Under the pieces are notes generated by a model. That model was not told the origin of the DNA, searched no databases, and saw only the letters and a list, made by a program, of their open reading frames with translations. From an uncultured Clostridia bacterium (lineage in GTDB: Bacteria; Bacillota; Clostridia; Oscillospirales; SIG627): a stretch of 40,580 bases of DNA. The stretch covers positions 1 through 40,580 of the forward strand of contig CANQBV010000014.1 in NCBI GenBank assembly GCA_947589595.1, written 5' to 3'. The stretch's first letter is position 1; every line of letters starts with the position of its first letter. The translations under genes and the position numbers were made by a program. This document shows positions 30,293 to 40,534 of this stretch, in pieces.

Positions 30293-31504
30293 TTAGCCAA
30301 GGAAAACATAGATGCAGGGACGGATACCGTTGTTGCTGCTGACGGCGTTGCCGTAGGTAACTTCGCCGTCTTTGGTAACGGCGCTGGCAAACCCGGCCGC
30401 TTCGCCGGCGTTTCTCAGCCAGTAGCTGGTTTTCGCACCGGCCTCTTTGGCGGCGTCGGAAACCTTTTCGGCTTTCACGAACTGAGCCAGCGTTTCGTCT
30501 GCAAGCCATTTGTTGACGTCTTCAACCGAGGGAACGAATACGTATGCTTCCACTTCCTCGCCGGAATCCACACCGTTGGGGGAATCTTCGGTAGTAAGGC
30601 GAACCTTTGCAATCTTGCCTCTCACGTCGATGTTGGAGTTGAAAGTCAGGTAGAAGTCCGTGTTGCACCAGGCGTTGATTTCGCTGGAGGCGTAAGTAGT
30701 GTTGGAATCGTTGCGGGTCCAGCCGTGATCGCTGTAGCCGATGACGTCTTTGGTCATCAAAAGAGCGGTCTTATTGTTGGGGTTGACTTCCATAACGATC
30801 CATTCCAGGGGTTCTTCGCCGCTGCCGCTCTGGTTCCAGATACCGAACTCGGCAATATTGCCGACTTTGGTCAGATCCAGGCCGGGGGTCTTATAGATTT
30901 CAGAAAGCTCTTCTTCGGTGAAGGAGCCGGAATTGATGACGGTAGCGGCTTCGAGATACTTGCCCTGTACGGCCAAAACGTCCAGCGCATAGGTCTTTTT
31001 GATCAGATTGGAGTCGCTCACGTTGGCAAAAACAGAAGCGAGCGGGAAAGAGATTTTGCTGTACGCTTCTTCGTACTTGGCAGCTGCGGTTTCCGCGTCG
31101 CCGCTGTTGGCGGCAGCCTGTGCTTCCTGGTAGGCGGAAATGGCGCCGCTCTTGAATACCACGCCCAAAACAACGCACACTACGACGGCGACCACTACGA
31201 CCGCTGCTGCAATAATGCCCGCAAGGGCGCCGGCGCCCAGTTTCTTTTTGCCGGTGTTTTCTTTTGCTTCTTTGACTTTCTTTTCCGCCTTTGCCTTAAC
31301 TTCTTTCGCCTTTTCTTCGACGGCTTCTTTTGCTTCGGCAACCTTTTCTTCGACGGCTTCTTTTGCTTCGGCAACCTTTTCTTCGGCGGCTTCTTTGATT
31401 TCTTCTGCTTTCTCTTCTGCTTTTTCTTTCACTTCTTCCACAACTTCCTTTACTTTTTCTTCCTTTGCTTCAGGAGTGACTTTGTTTTCGTTGAGATCAG
31501 CCAT
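30293..31504 (-). CDS. Membrane protein with 11-residue repeats and DUF6273-like ectodomain
   Basis: A 403-residue protein. Residues 1-88 are almost only Lys, Glu, Ala and Val. They hold hendecad repeats (EEKVAEAKEAV twice, then degenerate copies), like LEA or apolipoprotein amphipathic helices. One transmembrane helix (about 89-117) follows. The outside part starts with a TPR-like helix pair (AYQEAQAAANSGDAETAAAKYEEAY). It ends in a DUF6273-like domain (about 225-403: PLEWIVMEVNPNNKTALLMTKDVI, WCNTDFYLTF, SYWLRNAGEA, NGIRPCIYV). The ATG at 31504 has AGGAGG. The promoter is near consensus. Function is unknown; a surface-exposed sensory or binding role is possible. Confidence 0.75.
   Translation of the reverse strand: MADLNENKVTPEAKEEKVKEVVEEVKEKAEEKAEEIKEAAEEKVAEAKEAVEEKVAEAKEAVEEKAKEVKAKAEKKVKEAKENTGKKKLGAGALAGIIAAAVVVVAVVVCVVLGVVFKSGAISAYQEAQAAANSGDAETAAAKYEEAYSKISFPLASVFANVSDSNLIKKTYALDVLAVQGKYLEAATVINSGSFTEEELSEIYKTPGLDLTKVGNIAEFGIWNQSGSGEEPLEWIVMEVNPNNKTALLMTKDVIGYSDHGWTRNDSNTTYASSEINAWCNTDFYLTFNSNIDVRGKIAKVRLTTEDSPNGVDSGEEVEAYVFVPSVEDVNKWLADETLAQFVKAEKVSDAAKEAGAKTSYWLRNAGEAAGFASAVTKDGEVTYGNAVSSNNGIRPCIYVFLG
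31306..31400 (-). repeat. 33-bp tandem coding repeats
   Basis: Near-identical 33-bp units (TTCTTCGACGGCTTC, then TTTTGCTTCGGCAACC on the plus strand) encode the 11-residue EEKVAEAKEAV repeat inside the DUF6273-like protein gene. Such repeats can expand or contract by slippage. Confidence 0.65.
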
Positions 31505-31549
31505 GTTTCCTCCTAAAAATATAAAATTTGAGCGTAAACTAACAAAACA

Positions 31550-31578
31550 ATTATAAAGGAAAGGAGCCCTATTTTCAA
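31550..31578 (-). promoter_or_regulatory. Promoter of the DUF6273-like protein gene
   Basis: On the minus strand TTGAAA (31578-31573), 17 nt, TATAAT (31555-31550). Confidence 0.7.
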
Positions 31579-31673
31579 TTTCAATATTCACCAAAAAGTT
31601 AGGCTGTTTTTGTAATTTTTGCCTAAATATTTCGGGCTTTTGCGAGGCTTGAAAAAAGGAGAAAAAAATATGG

Positions 31674-31679
31674 TATGAT
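31674..31679 (+). promoter_or_regulatory. Probable promoter of the ECF sigma operon
   Basis: TGGTATGAT forms an extended -10 element (TATGAT 31674-31679), with a TTGAAA 19 nt upstream. A hairpin GGGGTCG / CGACCCC (about 31722-31739) lies just before the ribosome-binding site and could affect translation. Confidence 0.45.
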
Positions 31680-31759
31680 AGAGATAAGGAATTTTTGCTT
31701 TTCGGTTGTATAAGAAGTGAAGGGGTCGGACGCGACCCCGGAAGTCAGGAGGAATTCTC

Positions 31760-32308
31760 ATGGATAACGGCGCTTGTAGCTACCGCCGTTTCCTCGATGG
31801 GGATGAAAGCGCCTTTGACGAAATCATGAAAGAGCTGTTCGACGGGCTTGTCTTTTTCATCAACGGTTATGTGCACGACCTTCATGCCGCCGAGGATTTG
31901 GCGATAGACGTTTTTTCCGATCTTGTGGTGCATAAATCCCGGTACAATTTCAAGGTAACGCTCAAAACCTATTTGTTTATGCTCGGTCGCAGCCGTGCGC
32001 TCAATTACCGCAAGCACCAAAGGGTGCTGTCCTTTACAGAGCTTTCCGAAGCGGAAAACGCCCTGTGTGAAGAGCGCACGCTGGAGGAAACCGTTCTTGT
32101 CGACGAGCGCCGGCGCGCGGTTAACGCCGCGTTGGCAAAGCTGCCGGATCCGATGCGCGTTGCCGTGCATCTGATTTACTTTGAAGAACTGTCCTATGCG
32201 GAAGCGGCGAAGGTCATGAAAAAGACCCGTAAACAGGTGGATAATCTTTTGTATCGTGCAAAAAAGGAGCTTCGTACCCTGCTGGGAGAGGATGGGGAGC
32301 AAATATGA
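31760..32308 (+). CDS. ECF-type RNA polymerase sigma factor
   Basis: A 182-residue sigma-70 family protein with regions 2 and 4 only. Region 2 includes VFFINGYVHDLHAAEDLAIDVFSDLVVH and LKTYLFMLGRSRALNYRKHQR. Region 4 is LAKLPDPMRVAVHLIYFEELSYAEAAKVMKKTRKQVDNLLYRAKKEL, whose helix-turn-helix would bind the -35 element. AGGAGG lies upstream of the ATG. Its stop overlaps the start of the next gene (ATGA), the usual arrangement of a sigma factor with its anti-sigma factor. Confidence 0.9.
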   Translation: MDNGACSYRRFLDGDESAFDEIMKELFDGLVFFINGYVHDLHAAEDLAIDVFSDLVVHKSRYNFKVTLKTYLFMLGRSRALNYRKHQRVLSFTELSEAENALCEERTLEETVLVDERRRAVNAALAKLPDPMRVAVHLIYFEELSYAEAAKVMKKTRKQVDNLLYRAKKELRTLLGEDGEQI

Positions 32309-32844
32309 TGAGGAGTTTTGAAGAACGTAAAGCGGAAATTTTCCGCCGCAGCGAAAAACGGATCCGGGAACAGAGACACCGCCGCCGGATCTTGCTGAGC
32401 TGCGTGCCGCTTTTCCTATGTGTTTTGCTGGCGGCGATCTTTGTCTTGCCGGGCCGCGGAACGAATGAGAGCGCCGACCGGGAAAGCCAGCGCGCCGAGG
32501 CGGCGGAAAACGCCTCCGGCCCGATCGCTTCGGTACACGTCGAGGCGCTGGGGCAAGCCGGCGCCTCGTGGGAGATCGGCGACGAAAAGGCGGTGCGGGC
32601 GCTTTCCCGTCTTTTCGAGAGCGCACAGGAACGAAGCGAGGAGCCGTCCTTTCCTCCGGACTCCTCCCTCGCACAGGCAGACAGGATAGGAGATTTCCGG
32701 ATTACCTGCGTGCCGGAGAGCGGAGAACCCGTTTCCTGTCTGTTGGAAAACGAGACGCTGTATTTTGAAGGAAGCGGCAAAACGGCCGTTTTGACCGTGG
32801 AAGAACAAGCGGAGCTGGCAAGGATTTTGCAGCTCCCTCAATAA
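32305..32844 (+). CDS. Putative membrane anti-sigma factor
   Basis: A 179-residue single-pass protein. A short basic cytoplasmic N-terminus (about 1-28, FEERKAEIFRRSEKRIREQR) is followed by a transmembrane helix (about 29-48) and an outside domain with no recognised motif. The layout and the 4-bp overlap with the sigma gene suggest an anti-sigma role. The N-terminal part is shorter than a zinc-binding anti-sigma domain and has no HxxxCxxC, so binding would be non-classical. Confidence 0.55.
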   Translation: MMRSFEERKAEIFRRSEKRIREQRHRRRILLSCVPLFLCVLLAAIFVLPGRGTNESADRESQRAEAAENASGPIASVHVEALGQAGASWEIGDEKAVRALSRLFESAQERSEEPSFPPDSSLAQADRIGDFRITCVPESGEPVSCLLENETLYFEGSGKTAVLTVEEQAELARILQLPQ

Positions 32845-32862
32845 GGAAGAGAGGGGTACTTT

Positions 32863-33411
32863 ATGAAAAAGAAAATGGGGATCGCGGCAATCGCGGTGCT
32901 TTTGGCGGCGCTGACCGTGCCGGTTTTAGCGATCGCGGTGCAAAAGGGAAGCGATTTGCCGGAAAACGGTGCGGTGCGGATCGACACGGTCCGTCCGGAG
33001 TTAGAGGAAAAGGAACGGGAAAGCCCGACGGCGCCGGCGGAAAATACCGTGGAGTGCGCGGGGATCTCGCTCAAAATTCCCAAAGGCTGGGAATATGAGA
33101 TCGAAGAAAATGAGAACGACGCCATCTGTGGGATCTCCCTGCGTCCCGCCGGGCAGACCGGAAAAATCGCCGTGCGGTATTACCCGATGTTCGGCGTATG
33201 CGGTAACGGCCTATCCGAAAAAGAAATTTCACTGGGGGCGTACCGGGCCTGGCAGGGCACCTATGACAACCGCAGCGTTTGGGATTTTATGGTGATAAAA
33301 TCGGACGCGGCGGAGGGCAAATACGTGGTGCTCAACGAGGGAATCGACGCTTGGTGGGGTGAATTCGGCGCCGAGGCGATGCGGATTCTGGAAACGCTTA
33401 CGATTGAATAA
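32863..33411 (+). CDS. Exported protein of the ECF operon
   Basis: A 182-residue protein with an N-terminal hydrophobic segment (about 5-25), either an uncleaved anchor or a signal peptide. The rest is outside the cell. The part from about 63 (VECAGISLKIPKGWEYEIEENENDAICGISLRP) resembles small single-domain exported beta proteins, ending GAEAMRILETLTIE. No family is assigned. GAAGAGAGG lies upstream of the ATG, 18 bp after the anti-sigma-like gene. It is probably co-regulated by, or a signal input to, the sigma factor. Confidence 0.6.
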   Translation: MKKKMGIAAIAVLLAALTVPVLAIAVQKGSDLPENGAVRIDTVRPELEEKERESPTAPAENTVECAGISLKIPKGWEYEIEENENDAICGISLRPAGQTGKIAVRYYPMFGVCGNGLSEKEISLGAYRAWQGTYDNRSVWDFMVIKSDAAEGKYVVLNEGIDAWWGEFGAEAMRILETLTIE

Positions 33412-33509
33412 AAAGGGAGAGCCTGATAGGAAATACAGGGTTTTTGTTTGCCTTTTGCCGAGGATGCCTGCGGCCTTTATCGGCTCGGTGACGGGTATCG
33501 GGAAGCGAG

Positions 33510-33690
33510 GGACTTTGCGGGGCGCTGCCCCGCTCCCCGCTTAGAAAACTTTTTAAAAGTTTTCTAAAAACTTTCAAAACTTTCCCAAACAAAAAGAAGA
33601 GGCTGTCACAGCCTCTTTCTTTTTTCGTCTAAAAAGTTTTGAAGATTTTTCAGGGACTTTTTTAAAAGGTTTTAGGACGGCGCCGTTTCT
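33510..33690. repeat. Intergenic terminator-centred repeat, copy 4
   Basis: GCGGGGCGCTGCCCC, then AAACTTTTTAAAAGTTTTC and CTTTCAAAACTTTCCCAAAC lead into the hairpin at 33593-33625. The right half is CGTCTAAAAAGTTTTGAAG, then TTTTTCAGGGAC and GGCGCCGTT. It lies between the convergent ECF operon and the amidase gene. The whole 33412-33798 gap has no gene. Confidence 0.7.
33593..33625. terminator. Bidirectional terminator after the ECF operon
   Basis: AAGAGGCTG / CAGCCTCTT stem with a TCA loop; A-rich left, T-rich right. Confidence 0.8.
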
Positions 33691-33748
33691 TTTATCGCTT
33701 TCGGTACGGAAGCGCTTCAAAATTTTCTTTGCCGCTTAAAGGGAGGGG

Positions 33749-33781
33749 AGTCGATGCGGGCTCGGCTCCCCTCTTCTTCCT
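33749..33781. terminator. Terminator at the 3' end of the amidase gene
   Basis: AGGGGAG-T-CGA pairs with TCG-G-CTCCCCT around a short loop, between the intergenic repeat and the amidase stop. The minus-strand T-run is weak (CCCTTTAAGC). Confidence 0.5.
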
Positions 33782-33798
33782 TTCGCCGTTCTTTTGCC

Positions 33799-34791
33799 TC
33801 AATTCGCATTGCCGTTTTTCGAAAGATTCTCTCCCAAAAGCCGCTGCCAATCAAAAAGCTCGCCGGGGTCGTTTTTTGCCGGTGCATATTCATCGTGGCC
33901 GAGGATATGGGTTTTGTCTGCGGGGATGCCGTTTCGTTGGGCAATATCCGCGATTAGTGCCTGCAGCGCCTCGTACTGAGCGTCGGTATAGCCGATCCAG
34001 GCGGAATCTAGGCGCGCGTATTCGGCAGGGGTCAGATAGCCGGCCATATCGTTCTGGGAACCGATGGCGAGGAGCTCAATGCCAATGGCAAAGCGGTTCA
34101 TTTGGTTGGTCAGGCGCTCATCGCCGCCGTAGGTTCCTGCCCCTGCGTGGTATGCAAGGCGGTCTTCCGGGACAAGGCAAACAATGCTGCCGTCCCGATC
34201 GATGATATAGTTGGCGTCCACGCCGTTTTTGAGAAAGACGCTGCGGACAAGCTCCCTGTTATAAGGATCGTTTTGATTCAGGACAACGGCACTGGAAAAG
34301 TGCAGCATAATGTACTCCGGCCGGATCCCACGGTTTTGCGAATAGCTTTCCGCAATGGGAAAAAGATCGCTCTTTGCCAAAGGGAAAATGGTGTATAGGG
34401 CGGGATCTACCGTATAGTTCAGTTCAATAAAATCGGCAGAGACGTAGGCGGTATCGTCGCCGTGCCGAATGCGGTGCCAGCCGGCGTTGGTGCCGACAAT
34501 GGTCACCTTTTCGCCCTCGGGAAGGACAGCGAGCACTGCGCTTTCGGCATCCGGCGCGCTGTACACAGGGACTTCCTGCACGGTGACAATGCCCTGCACG
34601 GTTTCTTCGCCTGCACTGCTTTCCGGCTCTTTTCCCTCTGAAACGGAAAGGAATTCGCCCGGATCTGTTGCGGCGGGAGAAGCCGTTGTGCTCCCGGAAA
34701 GCTTTTCCGCGCAGCCGCCGAAACAGAAAGCCGCCGCGACCGCCGGGAGCATGGCAAGGATCCACAAGAATTGTTTTTTGCTTTTTTTCAT
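33799..34791 (-). CDS. N-acetylmuramoyl-L-alanine amidase lipoprotein with SH3-like domain
   Basis: A 330-residue exported peptidoglycan hydrolase. The signal peptide ends in a lipobox-like FGGC (Cys27). An SH3-like domain (about 66-124, VQEVPVYSAPDAESAVLAVL, GWHRIRHGDDTAYVSADFIEL) probably binds the wall. The Amidase_2 domain (about 150-325) has zinc ligands His164 (IMLHFSS), His299 (ILGHDEYAP) and Asp308 (KNDPGELFDW), with Glu239 and Lys306 in catalytic places. The ATG at 34791 has GGAGAG 8 nt upstream; a GTG at 34794 is an alternative. It probably cuts the stem peptide from MurNAc in wall turnover or sporulation. Confidence 0.85.
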   Translation of the reverse strand: MKKSKKQFLWILAMLPAVAAAFCFGGCAEKLSGSTTASPAATDPGEFLSVSEGKEPESSAGEETVQGIVTVQEVPVYSAPDAESAVLAVLPEGEKVTIVGTNAGWHRIRHGDDTAYVSADFIELNYTVDPALYTIFPLAKSDLFPIAESYSQNRGIRPEYIMLHFSSAVVLNQNDPYNRELVRSVFLKNGVDANYIIDRDGSIVCLVPEDRLAYHAGAGTYGGDERLTNQMNRFAIGIELLAIGSQNDMAGYLTPAEYARLDSAWIGYTDAQYEALQALIADIAQRNGIPADKTHILGHDEYAPAKNDPGELFDWQRLLGENLSKNGNAN

Positions 34792-34872
34792 CACAGCAAC
34801 TCTCCGAATTTCAATTTCCCTGTCTTTTCACGCCAAAAGGCGCTTTCCGCTCCGTGTGAGCGGTTCCGCTTT

Positions 34873-34944
34873 TGTTTCTTTTCATCCAAAAAATTACGGG
34901 GCTTCAAAGGAAGCCCCGCATTTTTTGGTCGAGGCGACAGGAGT
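34873..34944 (-). repeat. 72-bp direct repeat, copy A (duplicated tRNA-Pro 3' end and terminator)
   Basis: It matches 35070-35141 in the same orientation with a single mismatch, at an offset of 197 bp. It contains the last 19 nt of tRNA-Pro (34926-34944, including CCA) plus the terminator hairpin and flank. A partial tRNA copy cannot function. This is how an attachment-site duplication left by an element in a tRNA 3' end looks. Confidence 0.8.
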
Positions 34945-34951
34945 AGACCTT

Positions 34952-34999
34952 GACACCGGGGTTTTGTCTGCGCCATTCGGCTTGACAAAACCGGGTGTC
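34952..34999. repeat. Imperfect inverted repeat between the two tRNA 3'-end copies
   Basis: GACACCGGGGTTTTGTC and GACAAAACCGGGTGTC pair nearly fully around a 15-nt centre. A second hairpin AAAACGCCAT / ATGGCGTTTT follows near 35018-35041. No gene fits in 34792-35122. Confidence 0.5.
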
Positions 35000-35069
35000 T
35001 GCACAGCCCACGGCTCGAAAACGCCATACCATGGCGTTTTTAAGCCCCGGGCCCTCACGGTTCAACTCC

Positions 35070-35141
35070 TGTTTCTTTTCATCCAAAAAAATACGGGGCT
35101 TCAAAGGAAGCCCCGCATTTTTTGGTCGAGGCGACAGGAGT
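35070..35141 (-). repeat. 72-bp direct repeat, copy B (true tRNA-Pro 3' end and terminator)
   Basis: The partner of 34873-34944. Its right part is the 3' end of the intact tRNA gene. Its hairpin CGGGGCTTC / GAAGCCCCG (about 35094-35116), flanked by A and T runs, is the tRNA terminator. Confidence 0.8.
35090..35122 (-). terminator. tRNA-Pro terminator
   Basis: On the minus strand GCGGGGCTTC-CTTT-GAAGCCCCGT followed by ATTTTTTT. It begins just after the CCA end. An almost identical copy lies at 34892-34925. Confidence 0.8.
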
Positions 35142-35199
35142 TGAACCTGCGGCCTCCGCGTCCCGAACGCGGCGCTCTACCAAGCTGAGCCACGCCTCG
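35123..35199 (-). tRNA. tRNA-Pro (anticodon CGG)
   Basis: A 77-nt tRNA with CCA encoded (35125-35123 on the minus strand). The acceptor stem CGAGGCG / CGCCTCG pairs perfectly. The D-arm has AGCTTGGTAGAGC. The anticodon stem CCGCG / CGCGG encloses TTCGGGA, giving anticodon CGG for codon CCG. The T-arm GCAGG-TTCAACT-CCTGT is standard. A minus-strand promoter and a terminator flank it. Confidence 0.95.
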
Positions 35200-35229
35200 A
35201 AAGTTGTGCTTTGGGAATCAAGCCTTGCA

Positions 35230-35258
35230 AGTATATCACAGTTTTTCAGAATTTGCAA
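35230..35258 (-). promoter_or_regulatory. tRNA-Pro promoter
   Basis: On the minus strand TTGCAA (35258-35253), 17 nt, TATACT (35235-35230), about 30 bp upstream of the mature 5' end. Confidence 0.7.
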
Positions 35259-35378
35259 GAGTTTTTTCTTTTTTCCGAAAAAAGTTTTTGAAAAAAGTTT
35301 TTCGGCCGCTGCCTTCGGGCGGTAAACCAAAGAAAAAAAGGCAAGAATAAGAAAAATAAAAAAAATTTCTCCGGGGAC

Positions 35379-35407
35379 TTGACAAGCCGGGAATTTGGTG
35401 GTAAATT
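35379..35407 (+). promoter_or_regulatory. Promoter of the hrcA heat-shock operon
   Basis: TTGACA (35379-35384), 17 nt, TAAATT (35402-35407). The CIRCE operator begins 13 bp downstream. Confidence 0.75.
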
Positions 35408-35420
35408 ATTGGCAGAGGAA

Positions 35421-35447
35421 TTAGCACTCAGGCTTGTTGAGTGCTAA
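35421..35447 (+). promoter_or_regulatory. CIRCE operator (HrcA binding site)
   Basis: TTAGCACTC (35421-35429), 9-nt spacer, GAGTGCTAA (35439-35447): a perfect match to the CIRCE consensus. It lies between the promoter and the hrcA start, so HrcA represses its own operon until chaperones are depleted by heat. Confidence 0.95.
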
Positions 35448-35471
35448 AACCCGAAAAAGGCGGTGAATCCT

Positions 35472-36519
35472 GTGGAACTGAGCGAAAGAAAAAAAGAAAT
35501 CCTCAAATCCGTGATCGATGCCTATATTTTAACGGGCGAGCCGGTGGGCTCCAAATTTGTGGCTCAGAATTTAAAAAAGCCGTGCTCCTCCGCCACGATC
35601 CGCAATGAAATGAGCGACCTGGAGGAGCTGGGGCTTTTGGAGCAGCCGCACACCTCTGCCGGCAGGATTCCCACGGGGCGCGGATATCGCATGTATGTGG
35701 ATTCGCTGATGGAGGAATATCGCTTGAGCTTTGAGGAAACGCTGATTTTGAATGCGCTTCTTTCCGAAGCCGAGCGAGACCGCGAAAAGGGCATTGCCGA
35801 TATGACGCGGCTGCTTGCGAAGATGACAGACTACTGCGTTGTGACGTTTTCCAAAGAAAACACCGGCACGATCGAGCGGTTTGAAGGGGTGTATATTCAC
35901 CCGCGCTCCTTCCTTTTGGTGATGATCACCTCCTCCGGCAGGGCGATCACCAAGCAAATGAAAAACTCCTTTCCCATCCCGGCGGAGGGCGTGGAATTTC
36001 TCATTGAGGTTTTAAACGACCATCTTGCCAAAAAGGAGCTCGGCGGCGTGACCATTGAAAGAATGGCGGCGCTGGAAAATTCGCTCGGGGAATACCGGGG
36101 ACTGATTTCCGTCATTTTGCAGGTGATTTACGATGTGATGGCCGAAATCGGCAAAACCGCTGTCAAAACCGCCGGCGTGTCCAATCTGTTCCGCTATCCC
36201 GAATTTCACGATCCCGATCATGCCCGGGTGCTGCTGAGCCAATTGGAGGACGAGGACGGGCTGATCGCCCGCTTTGCGCAGGATCCCGCGCCGAGTTTGC
36301 AGGTGCATATCGGCACCGGGGAAAAGGGGCTGGACGGCGCGAGCTTTGTTTCCTGCCCGTTCCGAATCGGGAAAAGGCGCGGCGGCGTGGTGTGTATCCT
36401 CGGGCCGCGGCGCATGAATTACGCCAAGGCCATGGCGCGGCTGGAATACGTCGCCAAACAAATCAGTGCGGTGCACGGTTTTGAACCGACGCTGCCGATG
36501 ATCGAAACAAGGAATGACA

Positions 36520-36527
<8 letters not shown>
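35472..36527 (+). CDS. hrcA: Heat-inducible transcription repressor HrcA
   Basis: A 351-residue repressor that binds CIRCE and needs GroEL to stay active. The N-terminal winged helix has LSERKKEILKSVIDAYILTGEPVGSKFVAQ, then SSATIRNEMSDLEELGLLEQPHTSAGRIPTGRGYRMYVD, the most conserved HrcA signature. The rest is the GAF-like dimer domain. The start is a GTG at 35472, because AAGGCGGTG lies 7 nt upstream; a GTG at 35463 lacks spacing. Its end overlaps the grpE start by 8 bp. The CIRCE site directly upstream confirms autoregulation. Confidence 0.95.
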
Positions 36528-39004
<2,477 letters not shown>

Positions 39005-39016
39005 AATTCCCTTTCC

Positions 39017-39044
39017 TGCCGCACCCGGGATCCCGGGTGCGGCA
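39017..39044. repeat. 28-bp perfect palindrome between dnaK and dnaJ
   Basis: Left arm TGCCGCACCCGGGA and right arm TCCCGGGTGCGGCA meet without a spacer. The RNA would form a very stable GC hairpin. No T-run follows, so it is not a standard terminator; it may cut or protect the mRNA and set the DnaK:DnaJ ratio. Confidence 0.8.
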
Positions 39045-39080
39045 CAAGGGTTTCTACGCAGAACATAAAAAGGAACGACT

Positions 39081-40217
39081 ATGGCAGAAAAGCGCGATTA
39101 TTATGAGGTATTGGGGCTTTCCAAGGGCGCCTCGGAGGACGAGATCAAAAAGGCATACCGGAAACTGGCAAAAAAATATCACCCCGATATGAACCCCGGC
39201 GACAAAGACGCCGAAATGAAATTCAAGGAAGTCAACGAGGCCTATTCCATTCTTTCCGACAGTGAAAAGAAAAGCCGGTATGACCAGTTTGGGCACGCCG
39301 GGGTAGACCCCAGCTACGACGCCGGACAGGGCGGTTTTAGCGGATTCGGCGGTTTTGGCGGGATGGATTTCGATATGGGGGATATTTTCTCCTCCTTTTT
39401 CGGCGGCGGTCAAAGCCGGCGGAACGGTCCGGTACCGGGCGAAGATCTTTTGGTTCGTACCACGATTTCCTTTGAAGAAGCGGCTTTCGGCTGCCAGAAA
39501 ACGATCTCCTTTACCCGCACGGAAAGCTGTTCCTCCTGCGCAGGAACCGGCGCTGAGCCGGGCACGCACCCCGAAACCTGCTCCAAATGCGGCGGCACGG
39601 GGCAGATCCGCGTGCAGCAGCGCACCATGCTGGGCATGATGCAGACCTCCCGTCCCTGCGATGTGTGCGGCGGCACGGGCAAGATTATCAAAACACCGTG
39701 CAAAACCTGTCGCGGGCAGGGCTTTGAAAAGAAGAACAAAAAATTTGACGCTGCCATTCCCGCCGGGATTAACGACGGCGAACGCATTGTCATGCGCGGG
39801 CAGGGCAATACCGGCCGGCGCGGCGGCCCCAACGGCGACTTGGTGGTGGAGATCCACGTGCGTCCACACCCCGTTTTTGAACGCAGCGGGTACGACCTGT
39901 ACTGCGAGGTGCCGATTTCCTATACCGAAGCGGTGCTGGGCGGCAAGATCATGATTCCCACGCTGGAGGGCAAGGAGGAATTCAAGCTCCCCGAGGGTAC
40001 GCAGACCGGCACGCGCTTTTCTTTAAAAAACCGCGGTGTGCAAATGATCCGCAGCAAGGCGCGCGGCGATCTGTATTTTACCGTGCAGGTGGAGGTTCCC
40101 AGAAATCTTTCCGCGGCGCAGAAAGAGCTTTTAAAAAGCTTCGAGGAAACGCTCGGGAAAGACAACATGGTCAAGAAAAAATCTTTCGGCGAAAAGCTGA
40201 AAAATTTGTTTCAGTGA
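39081..40217 (+). CDS. dnaJ: Chaperone DnaJ (type I Hsp40)
   Basis: A 378-residue cochaperone that stimulates DnaK and delivers substrates. The J-domain (1-70) holds the HPD motif ([10 protein letters not shown]). A Gly/Phe-rich linker follows ([20 protein letters not shown]). Four CxxCxGxG zinc repeats come next ([32 protein letters not shown]), then the client-binding C-terminal domains. AAGGAACG lies before the ATG. It is last in the hrcA operon and is followed by repeat copy 5. Confidence 0.97.
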   Translation: MAEKRDYYEVLGLSKGASEDEIKKAYRKLAKKYHPDMNPGDKDAEMKFKEVNEAYSILSDSEKKSRYDQFGHAGVDPSYDAGQGGFSGFGGFGGMDFDMGDIFSSFFGGGQSRRNGPVPGEDLLVRTTISFEEAAFGCQKTISFTRTESCSSCAGTGAEPGTHPETCSKCGGTGQIRVQQRTMLGMMQTSRPCDVCGGTGKIIKTPCKTCRGQGFEKKNKKFDAAIPAGINDGERIVMRGQGNTGRRGGPNGDLVVEIHVRPHPVFERSGYDLYCEVPISYTEAVLGGKIMIPTLEGKEEFKLPEGTQTGTRFSLKNRGVQMIRSKARGDLYFTVQVEVPRNLSAAQKELLKSFEETLGKDNMVKKKSFGEKLKNLFQ

Positions 40218-40222
40218 GCATA

Positions 40223-40410
40223 CGGGGCGCCGTCCCAAGCCCTTTCTCTGGGGCGCCGCCCCAAACCCCGGCAAAAAACCTTTTTGAAAAAAGGTTCTTT
40301 GCCATCTCCCAAAACTTTTTAAGACGAGAAAAAGGAAAGGCTTTTTGTTCTTAGCTTTCTCCCCAACAAAAAGCCGAAAAGGAGCTTGCCTTGTGCAGGC
40401 TCCTTTTTGT
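40223..40410. repeat. Intergenic terminator-centred repeat, copy 5
   Basis: CGGGGCGCCG at 40229, then GGGGCGCCGCCCC at about 40252 with CAAACCCCGGC, AAAAACCTTTTTGAAAA and CCCAAAACTTTTTAAGACG. A different hairpin at 40377-40408 ends it. It lies after dnaJ. Only the left half resembles the other copies. Confidence 0.6.
40377..40408 (+). terminator. Terminator after the heat-shock operon
   Basis: AAAAGGAGC / GCTCCTTTT with a 13-nt loop that can itself pair in part, then a T-run. Confidence 0.7.
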
Positions 40411-40505
40411 TGTTGCAGTCAAAAACAATCCCCGGTTCTACCGGGGGGGAGAAAAAACGCTTCAGTAAAAATAAAACGGGTGAGCTTTACGCAAGCCCGG
40501 AAGCC

Positions 40506-40534
40506 TTGAAAAAGATTAAGCCTCCGAGTAAAAT
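40506..40534 (+). promoter_or_regulatory. Promoter of a gene beginning beyond the right edge
   Basis: TTGAAA (40506-40511), 17 nt, TAAAAT (40529-40534). A dyad follows at the start site (TGGTAA-CGGT / ACCG-TTACCA, about 40534-40562). AAGGAGG (40568-40574) is a ribosome-binding site, so a start codon is expected within a few bases after the window. An extra hairpin CCCCGGT / ACCGGGG lies at about 40431-40447. Confidence 0.55.

Noticed and set aside
30251-31516. 421-residue ORF antisense to the DUF6273-like gene
   Set aside because: Very Phe/Gly-rich reverse frame of the Lys/Glu repeat gene; no ribosome-binding site.
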